From contig CAJVPJ010000489.1 of the NCBI GenBank assembly GCA_910592205.1, forward strand, positions 1 through 23,669: a DNA stretch of 23,669 nucleotides, in the 5' to 3' direction. The translations under genes and the position numbers were made by a program. Source of the DNA: Paraglomus occultum (lineage: Eukaryota; Glomeromycota; Glomeromycetes; Paraglomerales; Paraglomeraceae). Numbering within the stretch: the first letter of the stretch is position 1; each line of letters starts with the position of its first letter. Of the stretch, positions 10,102 through 21,049 are shown in pieces. The notes beneath the pieces were generated by a model. That model was not told the DNA's origin. It did no database searches and was given only the letters and a program-made list of their open reading frames with translations.

Positions 10102-10351
10102 TTATTCCACTTGTATCTGACGGCTTTTTCTTCTCGTTTCTAATCTTTTCCTTTCCTCAACAAGCTCCGTTTTTCTCCCTCTTCAACTCCTTCTCAGCCT
10201 TGTCTGCATATTCCTCCTTCCACAGCTTCTCCTCCAAAGTCGTCAGTCGCTGTTTACAACTCTCATCGAACCCTTTCAACGCAGTGTTCGCTTGTTCCAA
10301 CCTAACTTTCATTTTTTCTGCGATCAAATTGACTGTGTTCTTAGCCGTTGA
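10102..10351 (-). pseudogene. Frameshifted coiled-coil fragment
   Basis: From 10351 the minus strand is open and reads a strongly charged, heptad-like helix (AEKMKVRLEQANTALKGFDE, then KQRLTTLEEKLWKEE and KAEKELKREK) until TGA at 10157. Just before that stop an AAAAA run allows a shift into the next frame, which continues in the same style (TELVEERKRLETRRK) to TAA at 10102. Coherent coiled-coil text on both sides of a homopolymer suggests one exon with a one-base indel, either a real lesion or an assembly error. An in-frame TAA lies just upstream at 10352-10354, so it is not a complete gene. It sits downstream of the RING/TPR gene on the same strand. No family is recognised. Confidence 0.45.
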
Positions 10352-10466
10352 TTATAGTCATAGAATAAAAAATGTAGCGTAATGTGGTGGCTTAATTAAT
10401 GATCTTTACACAAATTCCTGCTCCAGTGTATCAGCGTCGATATATAATACAGAACCATCGAAATGT

Positions 10467-10622
10467 TGTGCAATAAAAATACTTTTTTATGATGACTTGA
10501 ACAGTGTTTGCGAAAGGCATAGTTCTTAAATTTAATAATGTCACCCACACGTGATAGTAAGCACAACAACCTACAATACAATATACTATAACAGATTTAC
10601 GAGCAACAATGTTTGCTTAATA
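10467..10622 (-). other. 3' UTR of the RING/TPR gene, repeated at 23018-23140
   Basis: This stretch follows the TAA at 10623. Its two blocks, next to the stop codon and at the distal end, recur downstream of the copy at the right window edge with about 3 differences in 58 and 3 in 66 aligned bases by eye. A 27-nt segment around 10535 is present only here. Homology stops near 10467, which may mark the end of the transcript or of the duplicated block. Confidence 0.7.
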
Positions 10623-13600
10623 TTAACATAATGCATATCCTTTATTAGGGTGACAATATTTTTTGTTATCAATCATTTTTACATCAGTCGAAAAGGTTTC
10701 AATTTTTGAGTTATGTTCCATAGTATCTAACCTTTCTTCTGAATATAGACAAACCCAATGAAGACGTATTCCACTCTAAAGTAAAAATTAAAGTTAGAAA
10801 CATTTCACATAATAATAAATGATTAATAATAACCATACCTCATTGGCAACAGCGTTTATATATATAATGATGTTATCTTCAGACAAAACATTTACCGCGC
10901 ATGGTAAAATGTATTCGGCATAACTACCATAGTTAAGATCCATATTATATTGCATCTCTTCAGTTGATGTTTTAATCTACAATAAAAAAGCTTCTATTAA
11001 TAAATACAATAACGACCGTAATCAACGATATTTATACTAATACTTACTACAATTGTAATAGTAGTTGACCCCAAATAATAATTTTCCAACAAAATGCCAA
11101 GTTTGTATTCATTTGGAGGTACTTTAAATATTGGTATTGTTACCTAATATATAATTGTTTATTAGTTAATATTCAAACGTTGATAATAATAATGATTATA
11201 CACTTACTTTGTTAGGTCCATAAAGATGCAAATATCCATAATCATAGTTACTATTAAATGATAACCGTTAGTATTAGTATTAGTAACAGTACGTTTATAA
11301 CAAATAATCACTGTAAATTACTTGCCATGAGTATTTAATGATATCATCAACATGACTTTCATATGCAAAATGTGCTTTCAAATGACCTAATAATAATAAT
11401 AATTAGTATTAGTATGCATAATAATATTAAATATAATTATGTAGTCATCGCAAACCCCTTACTTTTGTGCATGTAATAAACTTTTTCAAAAAACGCGTTC
11501 ATATGCGTGTAATTACGCCAAGTATTATTATATGCGTTATACCAAGATGCAGCAGCATTGTACCATCTAATGTAATCATTTGTTCCATACTGATGGTTAC
11601 ACAGTGACTGCCATCGATCGACATCATCTAGCTCACCCATTGCTTTGTGAGGACAACTATCCGCAAGAATTTCAAACCATTCCACATCAAAGTGCTCAAG
11701 TTCATTTACATAGTCCTTAATAACATTAAATGCTTTTTTTTGCATATCTAAATGTTTAATGTGCTCAATATCTTGTTCAGCATTTTTCTTATTCCCCAAT
11801 CTTACATGTGCCAGTAAACTCAAATACCAAGCATCATTATAAAACTTGTTTACTTCAATTGCTGTCTCAATATCAAACAGGGCTTTTTCAAAATTCTTCA
11901 TTTCTATCTTCATAATCGCTCTGTTACACAATGCCATATAATTTGTGGGATCAGCTTGTAATATTTGTGCATAGATGTTCAAAGCCTCATCCAGTTCCTT
12001 ATTTTTATATGCAGTTTTAGCTTTCTGAAGTAATTTGCTTATGTTTGGTGTTGTTAATGACTTCCAAATTGAACTCCATGTAGACCCAGAAACATACTTT
12101 TTCATTTTGTTCTTTCTTTTTCGTTTCTTAAGGTCATCACACTCATCAAATATTTTTATTCTTGCATTTGTGTTATTTCCAGCATTATAGTTAGCATTAT
12201 AAGTGTCTATGTCTGTAACAGTAATATGTGTATAATGTTGAACATTGTTGTATATTATTTGTTGTGGCATGTAATACACTTTATCCTTTCTAATTTCACT
12301 TCTGCAATAAGGACACTCCAGGTTGGTTAATGATAAAAGGGCCTTTGAACTAATAATATGTTGACAATTAAGTTGATAAAAGTCACCAACTGCTTCACAG
12401 ACAATAGTACATGTCAGATCTTCTGTAATATAATCAATTGGATTTCTCTCAACACTTTTTCCTTTTCCTTTGCACTGCTGTCTCCTATTATTATTACTAT
12501 TATTTTGAGCATTTATCATTATGTTGTCTGGTGAGTACTTTAAAATCATTTTTGATTCAACCTTTAATTTCTCCCTAAGGTAGTAGTAAATGCTGACCAA
12601 TTTTGGTATATACTTCTCATCACAACTTGCAATATCATCAGATGTTGTAACAAAGAATTCATTATTTTTGACTTCAAGACTCAATAACACTTCAATGGAT
12701 TTAAATTGAATAGATTCTGTGGTTGCATTATTCAATGAGTCTAATGCTATGTAATAACAAATAGCTTGTGTAGTTGTAGAAAATGTTTTCTGGATGAGTT
12801 GCTGGATAATATCTAAGATGCCAAACCAGAGCTCATCACTAACATCTTGATTCTCTGCTGCATCTTCAGCATAGCATAAACTGATATGATACCAGAGATA
12901 CTCAAGAAGCACTCTTTCTTTGAAACTTATTGAAATGTTAGAATCTTTTTGTTTATACCATTCATCAAGACTGTGTTGTAATATAAGAAGTTGTCTCCAA
13001 GTCGTATACCAAGGCTTGCCTGAGGGTTCAACATGAAAGGCTTCTTTAAAATACTTCCAGGATCTACCTATGTCAAAATCACCAAGAGGAATGTCAACTC
13101 CAGTAATTAATTTAATTCCAAATTTAGCTAATGCAGGAACAGCAACAAGTAAACCCTTTAATGCAGTAATGGCTCGATCAATATTTGTCTGATACTGGTT
13201 TCTATCACTATGAACAGTGTTTAATGTATTCTTAATGAGTTGGACCAGATATATATTATTATAATTGCATCTAAAGTTTTTCATAGTTTTGTCTGCCTTA
13301 ATAAATTCTGAATGATCGGGTTTCCAAGTTTCTCCTTTATGCTGCATAATTCGTGAATGCGCTTTCTTGTACATAGAAGTGACTTGTCTAATACCATCAA
13401 GAAACTGACATGTAAATTCACACTCATTATGACACATCAGCTCCAGTATAGTTACAATAATTCGTAATTGCCATTCCAACTTAATAGTTGTTTCTCCTGA
13501 GAACACTTCGTCAACCTCTTGAGAACGTAGACTCTTCGCAGCTGTTGTTAACACTCCTACGGACACAGAATCTCCCTTATGTTCGAGAATGTATTTGAGT

Positions 13601-13824
13601 GCGTAAACAGTCTCTGGGTATTGCAAGTCCGTTAATAATCCCTTTACTTGCGCATCTGGTGACATAAGTCCCTGTTCCATTAATTGAAGTATGAGTTTAG
13701 GAAAACTGCCTTGATTTACAGTGTCGCTCGGTGCTGACGTCAAAGATGTCATAGGTGGCGTGCTGGGAGTGCTCTCCGTGGGAAAGGTGACTGATACATA
13801 GTTGGTTGTTGAGCTAGAACTCAT
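10623..13824 (-). CDS. RING-like and TPR protein with C-terminal LPC/WVCLY module
   Basis: Exon 1 (13824-11463) encodes 787 codons. A helical N-terminal half (about 30-430) follows a Ser/Thr-rich start. A RING-like zinc-binding motif has Cys472, Cys476, Cys487, His489, Cys504, Cys507, and a basic cluster KKRKRKNKMKK lies at 566-576. Three TPR repeats span 598-631, 632-665 and 666-695. Unspliced, the frame would stop at 11437, but a GTAAGG donor at 11462 and a TTATTAG acceptor lead into 11386-11326 or -11302. Then come 11250-11208, 11143-11048, 10976-10839 and 10775-10623, all in phase, giving about 950-958 residues. These small exons encode the module (GYLHLYGPNK, TIPIFKVPP, AEYILPC, HWVCLYSEE). 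RING plus TPR suggests an E3-like ubiquitin ligase or adaptor; activity is inferred. The first RING pair is spaced CxxxC instead of CxxC. The exon 2 donor is ambiguous: GCAAGT (GC-AG) or GTTATA. Confidence 0.85.
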
Positions 13825-14306
13825 CGAGTCGGCCCCCGCAAAGACAAATGAAATTGAGCTTTCAGTTTCCTAGAAGGAAGGTAACATGCAATGATCAGTA
13901 AACAAGCAAATGGATTATTTTTGCATATGTTTTGGCGTTCCTATACCTCATACGCCATTGATAGAGTAGTCACTTTGATCATTCACTCATGCGATCGACA
14001 TATTAATATGGGAACAGATATTTACTGTTTGTGTGACACGTGTGCGGCCTGGACTACAAGGAATACATTGTGCGTAACCCATTTGTCATTGATTACTAAG
14101 GCTGTTTTTATTACTATTGCTAAGAGCCTACAGGTTAAGGTATAAGTGTATCAGCAAGTACTCACTCTCCAGTGACGACGACTACCAGGAAATATAAATA
14201 AAATGTGTAATTTATTAGAAGGAATCGACATGAAGATGCGAAGATCTATTATCGTTAGCATAACTCTACATCCCAATTTTATTTCCGCATCAACCCCAAT
14301 GCTTAT
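13825..14306. other. RING/TPR promoter and complex I gene 3' UTR
   Basis: About 480 bp. The left part is the 5' region of the RING/TPR gene, transcribed leftwards. The right part is the 3' UTR of the NDUFB8-like gene. An 84-codon plus-strand frame at 13891-14145 has no motif, no splice partner and no homologous feel, and is not called. No TATA box is obvious. Confidence 0.5.
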
Positions 14307-15051
14307 TCACTCTGTGGACACTCGAGCCTAAATTATGAAAACAACATGGCGTCAATTATACATGCAACCAACGAAAATTAAAAAGCCAAGCTTTTCTCTC
14401 CACTTACCGTAGCTGTCAAGTCGTTGGGATCGTCCGGATTGCCACCCAATTCAACACGCAATCCATCAAATGGATACGTCCTAAGAGTCTGCATATAATA
14501 ACAAAAACTCATAAACAAAATATAATTCTCCCTTCTCAAATCATTCCCGAAATCGAGAGATAAATACCATTGGCCTCTCAGGCAATGTCAAGTAGACAAT
14601 TAAGCCGATAGATGCTACAACTCCCGCAGAGATTAACAAGTCTTTTACTGCTTTCCGTGGTGTTGTCTCTGTGTAAATGTCTGTAGAAAACAGACTCATG
14701 ACCTCTTCTTCTTCATGTAACTGCACAGTGTAATGTCAATGTTTACACATCGCGTTCGACAAAGCACACGCCTCATACTGTCTTGCTCTCGTCTCTCACC
14801 TCTTCGTCGAAATTCAACCTCTCCTGCTCATCCCACCATCCAGTTGCCGGCCTCAAACCTCTTGGCTCCCAAGGCTTATTCGGATAATCCCCGATCATAG
14901 GATCGCTCACACGAGGTTTACCAAACTCCACATAGTTAGCCCTCTGTTGTCCCAGAGGAGACAGAAGCGAGAGTCGTAAGGCAGGTTGAGTTGATAGTAT
15001 GTGAGCACGACGAAGACTACGGCCGAGCGTAGTTAAACGCAGATGCGACAT
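14307..15051 (-). CDS. NADH dehydrogenase (complex I) 1 beta subcomplex subunit 8-like
   Basis: Accessory subunit of the membrane arm of mitochondrial complex I. Exons on the minus strand: 15051-14800, 14720-14568, 14488-14408, 14327-14307; 507 nt, 168 residues, all joins in phase 0 with GTGAGA, GTATTT and GTAAGT donors. An Arg-rich, acid-poor N-terminus (about 1-38) fits a mitochondrial presequence. The matrix part holds the family-typical DYPNKPWEPRGLRPATGWWD block (55-74), followed by an acidic stretch ending EEEEVMS. One membrane helix lies at about 112-130 (LLISAGVVASIGLIVYLTL). A tail, TYPFDGLRVELGGNP, then PDDPNDL, ends ARVSTE. Length and the single helix match NDUFB8/ASHI. The start is 162 bp from that of the divergent phosphoesterase gene. 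The assignment is from recalled family features, not alignment. Confidence 0.9.
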
Positions 15052-15213
15052 TCCGAGTCGTCCAGATTTTAGAAAGTTATTTACTATTACGTGAAGATCG
15101 TTATTTTTCCTTATCAGATTTTATACATTGAATATTTTATTGCAGATCTGTAGATTGTCTACGTAATAGCTCTGAACCAAAAATTTAATGCTCTAAACTT
15201 ATCTATACTAATA
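15052..15213. promoter_or_regulatory. Divergent promoter of the complex I and phosphoesterase genes
   Basis: Only 162 bp separate two opposed start codons, so both core promoters and 5' UTRs must fit here. The sequence is AT-rich without an obvious TATA box or palindrome. Confidence 0.7.
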
Positions 15214-17083
15214 ATGACCGTATTTGCAAAAGTTTTCCGTTCTCTCTGCCTCGCAGTCACCGGGATAACAATCTATTTATACTATTATACGGCCTTATGT
15301 AACTGGAAATGGAAAGGTAGATATATTAAGGAATATCACATTTCGATCAATATTTTTTTTAGGAAATTTAATTCTCGTCTCAACTTACTAGCTCCTTCGA
15401 CGAGAATACTCTTCCTGGCCGACCCACAACTAGAGGGTGATGCAAAACTCGCAAGGCAGGGCAAAATAGGTAAGACGGTAACAGGTCCTTTCTCCATTGG
15501 CGGTACCGTCGGAACTCTCTTACGACCTTATACTCCTTCGAATAATTCTTAGGCGAACTTGACTTGGCTTTCAATGACTATTATTTTCGTCATGTCTATA
15601 CTTCGTTCGTATCGCCATTTTCGCTTTTCGGTCCTCCCCCGACGCATGTTGTGCTGTTGGGCGATCTGTTTTCTAGTCAATGGATCGATGACGTGGAATT
15701 TGAGAAGAGGGTTGAGAGATTCAAGTGGATTTTCGGTGATAATGTGAGCACACGATGATAAAAATTGCAAAGCGATATTAGACAACAACTGAAAGAAGAA
15801 AAAAAAAAGCAAATCAACGTCGAGTATGTTTTATAACCAGTATTAACGAATTTTCCGATTTTGTTTTTCGATCATAATGACAATAGAACTACAATCATCA
15901 TTTAGTGAATTTATCGGGCAATCATGATATTGGATACGGAAGAGATATGACTCGTTACAGAATTGATAGATGGGAACGCGTATTCGGCAAAACGAACTTT
16001 TTATTTCGCATTCAAACGCCAATCGATAATTCTCTGAACAACCACCAGCACCAGCACCAGCACCATACAGCCTCGCCGCCGGAACACATATTTGCTGTTA
16101 TCAATTCACAGAACGTTGATGGACCAGCTTGGGACGAGGTACGCACATATGTTACGGGAGGATTGTGGTAACAGCATAATAATATGAGCCTGCGGTATAA
16201 AGAATATTATCAACCATGTCAAAATGCTGCTGCTGACGAGAGCGAGTTATGTTATGAGTTAGGCGCTGCGATCAGAAACATGGGCTTTTCTGAATGAGCT
16301 TGCAGCTGAGAGAGAGAGAGATAATTACAAGACGCCTTTGGTTTTGTTGACTCATATACCATTGCACAAAGAAGCTGGCCTGTGTGTCGATGAGCCACTC
16401 GTGCTTTATGATGAGTAAGTCGAAGTAGGGTCGCGCGCGCGCGAAAGGGAATTGGCCATTGAACGTTTGGTTGTCGTAATTATTTTCTAACATTTATATT
16501 TTTTTTTCTCTAGATTTAATCATATAATAGAACAAAACCATTTCACTTCTAATGCGACCGATTTCATCCTCACCAAGTTGCGTCCGCGGTTTATTTTTGC
16601 TGGACATGACCATCGAGGATGTGATGTGACATACGACGTTACGTGGAGTAAAGAGGAAGACAAGGGTGAACCCACTGTGAAGGCCTATCGGACAAGAGAT
16701 TATAGAAAGAGTGAACGAGATGACGATCAAGGTGACAGTCTAAGTGCGCGCGAAGTGACTTTGCGATCTGTTATGGCCGAATTCGGTGGGAACGCTGGGC
16801 TGTTTGAGATTAGATATCGCAACGGAGGTAGGAGAGTAAAAAAAGAATTTACTTTATTCTTGAATCCGTGTCAGCGCTCATTAAACCCTTTTTTTTTTCC
16901 TCCACAGCCTTCCAATATGCTTATCAGAATTGCCCATTTGTAACCAATCATATCCCATGGATAATAATGATACTTGACGCTATTTTGATACTTGTCTGGA
17001 TTTTTACAAGGGTCTTTCTGTCAGCTTGGAACAAAATGCTTGTAGAAGGTGTGCCAGCACAACAGCCACTTGTAAAAGATTAA
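15214..17083 (+). CDS. Membrane metallophosphoesterase of the TED1/CDC1/MPPE1 type
   Basis: Calcineurin-like phosphoesterase. Relatives (yeast TED1 and CDC1, human MPPE1/PGAP5) trim ethanolamine phosphate from GPI-anchor glycans in the secretory pathway. Seven exons: 15214-15316, 15392-15469, 15553-15743, 15887-16138, 16263-16414, 16514-16827, 16908-17083; 1266 nt, 421 residues. There is an N-terminal membrane helix at about 9-28 and a C-terminal one at about 382-403. Metal ligands are visible in order: Asp45 (LADPQ), Asp98 (GDLF), Asn136-His137 (GNHD), His239 (THIPLH), His290 and His292 (GHDH). The acceptor at 15886 was chosen because it keeps frame and gives the strand before GNHD; a small extra exon near 15780 was considered. 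Oddities are a His/Gln repeat at 177-184 between GNHD and the next core strand, and a charged insert at about 300-335. Which GPI step it serves is not determinable. Confidence 0.93.
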
Positions 17084-17994
17084 ATTAAAATTTCATATTA
17101 GCTTGGAATTCAACGTGCATCATGTGTATAATGTATAATGTGAATGCATGAAATATGAAACTTTTAGAGTTTAATATTATGTGACGCTCTTTGCAATAAA
17201 CATCATCAATACAAAGTAAATGCTGAATGCAAAGTTTCTCCGAATAATGTTCTCGGTATAATTACTTGTTTTGCTTGGCCGAGACGTTCAAACCTTCAAT
17301 TCGCAAGATTTAGATCCCGAATTTAAACCACATAATTTTCGTTTTCATGTTCTACAAATTATAGAATCGCGGTTCTAATTCGCCAATGTTTCAAAAGTCG
17401 ACATGTCAAAATTAAATGTAACATAAGATCTTATTACTGTATGCTCCACGGATCACGATCGGTTTTGGCGCATCGCACAAACCATGTGTGACAAAGTTAA
17501 TGAAATGCGCCCTGACTATCAACAGTCAGTGTGAATAATAATGATGATCAATCCCGTATTAATGAAATACATTGTTACAATAATTCAAGGAACTCATCAA
17601 TTAGGAACGACCGAGGGCAAAGCACAAGGAATTCGTGCGAGTCTGATCTTCAACTAATAAAAGTTGTTATTAGTTTACTAAAATAGCATTACTGTTCTAA
17701 TAATAGTACTAATTTTGTGTGTCATTGCTTTTGTCGGACAATACATAATTCCTGGGAAATTGTTTATACCGACAATCAAAATTGATCGGTGCAGCTTTTA
17801 TCATTGCATGTTTGTTGTATTAAATAAACTGATATTATTTATTAAAATTCGGAACACAAAAAGTTCATAGACAACGTATGTGTTGAATGATTAGCGAAAT
17901 TGTCGGTATTAATCTAGTATCAATATTACAAAATTCGTAGTCTCTACGAGAAGAAATGTATATCTTAAATTCAGTACACAAATCCCGTTTTTCA
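17084..17994. other. Spacer between convergent genes
   Basis: About 910 bp without coding signal. It carries the 3' UTRs of the phosphoesterase (rightward) and the secreted protein (leftward). AATAAA motifs occur near 17196 on the plus strand. Confidence 0.55.
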
Positions 17995-18501
17995 TCAGTA
18001 CTTGCCAGGAATAACTACTCTACATCCCTTAGTACTCATTCCAGTGTTGCATTTCTTGGGGTCGGTGCAGCAACGTATACAGTACAATTGTGCGTCGGGC
18101 TCAATTAACTGTACAAATTTCTTGGCTCCAGCACAGGATGCACCACGAGGCGCCTTTGGATCATACTGACCACCACCGTCGTCTGGACTCAAACCGTACT
18201 TGGATCTGTCAATTCTGCCCGTTATTTGAACGTATCCCGGTCCAGTAGCGTAGTTCACCGTCTTGATAAATCCTTTCGGGAGAGTATTGGCATTGGGTGC
18301 GTTGGGAGTTGCCTTTGTGCAAAATGAAACTGCACTATTTTCGCTGGCGGCAATGTTGCCACCGCGTTGTTGTGGAAGAAGTAGACAAAAGACCGATTTG
18401 CTATCTATCGTAACGGTCGTTCCCAGACGGATGGGTGCGGCAAGAGCCAATGCAACTATTGCAAGGAGGAGAGCGAGGACTGTAAGCTTCTTGTTGGCCA
18501 T
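17995..18501 (-). CDS. Secreted cysteine-rich protein, unknown function
   Basis: Single-exon frame of 168 residues. The N-terminus is a textbook signal peptide: Lys4-Lys5, a hydrophobic core at about 6-20, and ALA/AP as the likely cleavage point near residue 22. The mature part has eight cysteines (39, 61, 123, 141, 144, 145, 151, 160), an even number consistent with four disulfides, with a CxxCC cluster near the end. It also has a Gly/Asp-rich loop (PDDGGGQYD) and PRGASCAGAKKF. Small secreted proteins of this look are common in Mucoromycota, where some are surface or host-interaction proteins; I do not recognise a named domain and assign no role. Its codons are GC-richer than the spacer. A TATA box and a TGAGTCA site lie upstream. 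No intron is needed. Confidence 0.85.
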   Translation of the reverse strand: MANKKLTVLALLLAIVALALAAPIRLGTTVTIDSKSVFCLLLPQQRGGNIAASENSAVSFCTKATPNAPNANTLPKGFIKTVNYATGPGYVQITGRIDRSKYGLSPDDGGGQYDPKAPRGASCAGAKKFVQLIEPDAQLYCIRCCTDPKKCNTGMSTKGCRVVIPGKY

Positions 18502-18659
18502 TTTTTTTCTCGAAAGTAATCGATTGTTGTTGTTTTTTTTTTTTTTTTGAATAACTTTAATATCGAAGCTTCTCTCCTAGTATGATACCCGGGAATGTGC
18601 ACTTGAAGTTCACCCGCTATTAGCAAAGGTGAAGTTTTACGTCGAGCGCATTACCAGAG

Positions 18660-18679
18660 TATATATAGGCGATGAGTCA
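18660..18679 (-). promoter_or_regulatory. TATA box and TGAGTCA element of the secreted-protein gene
   Basis: TATATATA at 18660-18667 lies 159 bp upstream of the ATG. TGAGTCA at 18673-18679, just upstream of the TATA box, is the AP-1/Gcn4-type heptamer. A roughly 20-base A tract on the coding strand (18531-18549) lies in the presumed leader. Factor identity is inferred from the motif only. Confidence 0.55.
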
Positions 18680-21049
18680 AGTGACTTTCTATGGGAATTA
18701 CAAATTATATTTTTGGAATAATTTATATTTAGAACAGTGGGCGTGACCAGTTAAGGCATCGTTTGATTTTTCAGTGAACAACCACCTAATTCAGCAGTTG
18801 CAAAGCATTTTTAATTTGATCGCTAATTGTCCCGCTATGCAAATACGGCATTAGTATACCCTAATTTATGCTGTGATTTTGTGTGGGGGTTATCGTTATG
18901 CAACATTATATTTGAGATTGCTATTATTTGGTAAAGATCATCAAGTCTAAATTGTATTGTGCAGACAGTATAACGTCAAGTGACCTAAAAAGAAATTGTT
19001 GGCCAGATTTAGAATTATGATCAAGCAGTCATAATTAATGTACTAGAATTGGACGTTGCATTGATATTAATATTAACATTCTTACTTATTTGTCCAACTT
19101 TTCCCCCCTATTACGCAACGCAGTTTTTGATGATTCTATTTTTAGCATGGACATTATTCATCACATTAATGTTTACTGAATTCACGCTCAGTTACTACAA
19201 TAGTAAATGCTCGTCTTAGTCTACTTTAGTAAATTAAATTATATAATACAGGCTATACCAAAGTGGGACAATTTCAGAAGACCACAAAAAAAACTATAAT
19301 TGAAAAAGGAGAAGTTGCTATAAGGGGAAAACTAGTTCCTTTCTGTAGAACGCTTCGGCGTTTGTTGAATGAAAGCCTGTTTCTAATTAGTTTGAACAAT
19401 ATGCACTATTTGACTTGCAAAGCAACAGAATATCTATATTTAGCGTCGAAGAACCCGCCGCAAATTTCTTGCGTTTGTTTTATTTGTGAAAAAATATTAT
19501 TGATGTGTATTTCCTTACACTATTACCATACTTATAAGCCGAAACACATTTTAGCGAGCATTGAACCCTTAATATTAATATCATATTAGATTTAATCGAC
19601 AGAAAAACGCTACAGATAATACTAATGTTAATGGCAAGTGTATTTGGTTCAGCTATCGTAATAATTAAAGTTAGATGATGAAAAAGAAACCATGTTGAAA
19701 TTAATTGATTGGACTTGGCCATTTATTTTTTCTCACCACAAAAAGTAGTGCGATTGTAGAGAAATTAAGCATATCCCATCATCCACCCTTCTTTTGTTAA
19801 AATTTCAGGGTTTTTTATTTCAACATTTGGTCCGACTTGCCTTACTTATAAAAAAGCAATTACAGTTGCGTAAAATTCAAGTTTTTTATATTGTTTCGAG
19901 TTTTCTTACCAAACTTATTTGATTTTTTTTTTTATTTCTCTCTTTTCGATAATTGTTTCTATATTGCAACTCTTTCCCTTACCTTCAATCTTCAGTCGTG
20001 TGTATTTACCCCTTTTAAATTTCATTCAGCGATTTAAATTTATTATGCAATATGTCGATCGTTTTGAATACCGCCTTTGTCTTGTATAAAAACCTCCGAT
20101 CAATATTAGATTTTTTCGGAATGCCTTTACCTCCATATTTGACAAGTTTGATTATAAATAGATCTGACAAAATCGGCATAACGTCTGTTGTCACACGATG
20201 ACGATACTTATGCTTATTCTAAATTAGATCGGAAATATTGTTAGAACAGGATTAACTTGAATCCTTCTTGCATGAAAGTCACATGTAAGAAAAATTGCAT
20301 AATCCCAAACCACTCTTTCAAAACTAACAAAATTGAGGCTTTAATTGGAATGTTTCAATGCTAATATAGTACATCCGAGAGAACAGTACTTTATAAATAT
20401 GCTTCTAGGCGTTTTACTGTCGAATTACTAGTTGTTCCTTGTCGGTTTGGCAATATTTTACTAAGCAAACAATTGAACTAGTATTATTTAATTGTGACTA
20501 ACACGGAACAGAATATAGAACTTTTACATGTTATTGAATACAACAATTTTTCGTTGTCGAATTTGCATGCATATTGTTGCTGTAGTTATGCCCTGTATAA
20601 GCGCATCATATTTAATTCATACACATACGTATGCAGAGGATATAGTAGGACACTTCCTAAAGTCACATCATTTTCACAATAACCAACAAGTTTAACACTT
20701 AAGACTACTGTAAGCTACTGTAAAGCTAAGATTTATTTATTATCGCATTCGTCTAGTGTAATTAATTGAACAGCTTATAGTTTGTTGTGCAGTTCTACTT
20801 CGGAGATAAAAATTTCTCGGACGTTTTAAATCATAACGTACTTTTTCATTATTTTTTTTTGCCATTGAACGTACTATAAATTATCGAATATAGCGTTACA
20901 AAGGCATCATCGAGACCTTTATTACGCCAACAATTATTAAGATCCGTGGAGTGTTTATTATTAACTTATCTCGAGTAAGTTTTCCCTTTCCCCCCTAGTA
21001 TTCGACTAAAGCGGCTAAACCTCAAGGTCATACCAATTTGCACTCCCCT
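18680..21049. other. Long AT-rich spacer
   Basis: About 2.4 kb with no supported gene. Frames at 19263-19589 (+), 19480-19722 (-) and 20494-20682 (+) are short, overlapping or lack an ATG, and have no splice partners or motifs. Poly-T and poly-A runs are frequent (for example 19923-19933). Confidence 0.55.

Noticed and set aside
13891-14145. 84-codon plus-strand frame opposite the RING/TPR promoter
   Set aside because: Composition looks random, there is no splice partner, and it overlaps the region needed for two other transcripts.
15361-15391. Earlier acceptor TTTTTTTAG at 15362 for phosphoesterase exon 2
   Set aside because: It breaks the frame; the acceptor at 15391 gives RILFLADPQ in phase.
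15777-15823. Possible extra phosphoesterase exon reading QQLKEEKKKQINV
   Set aside because: No donor/acceptor combination gives the right phase on both sides, whereas skipping it joins exons 3 and 4 in frame.
19263-19722. Opposed frames of 108 and 80 codons
   Set aside because: They overlap each other, are AT-driven and have no motif; the plus-strand one lacks an ATG start.
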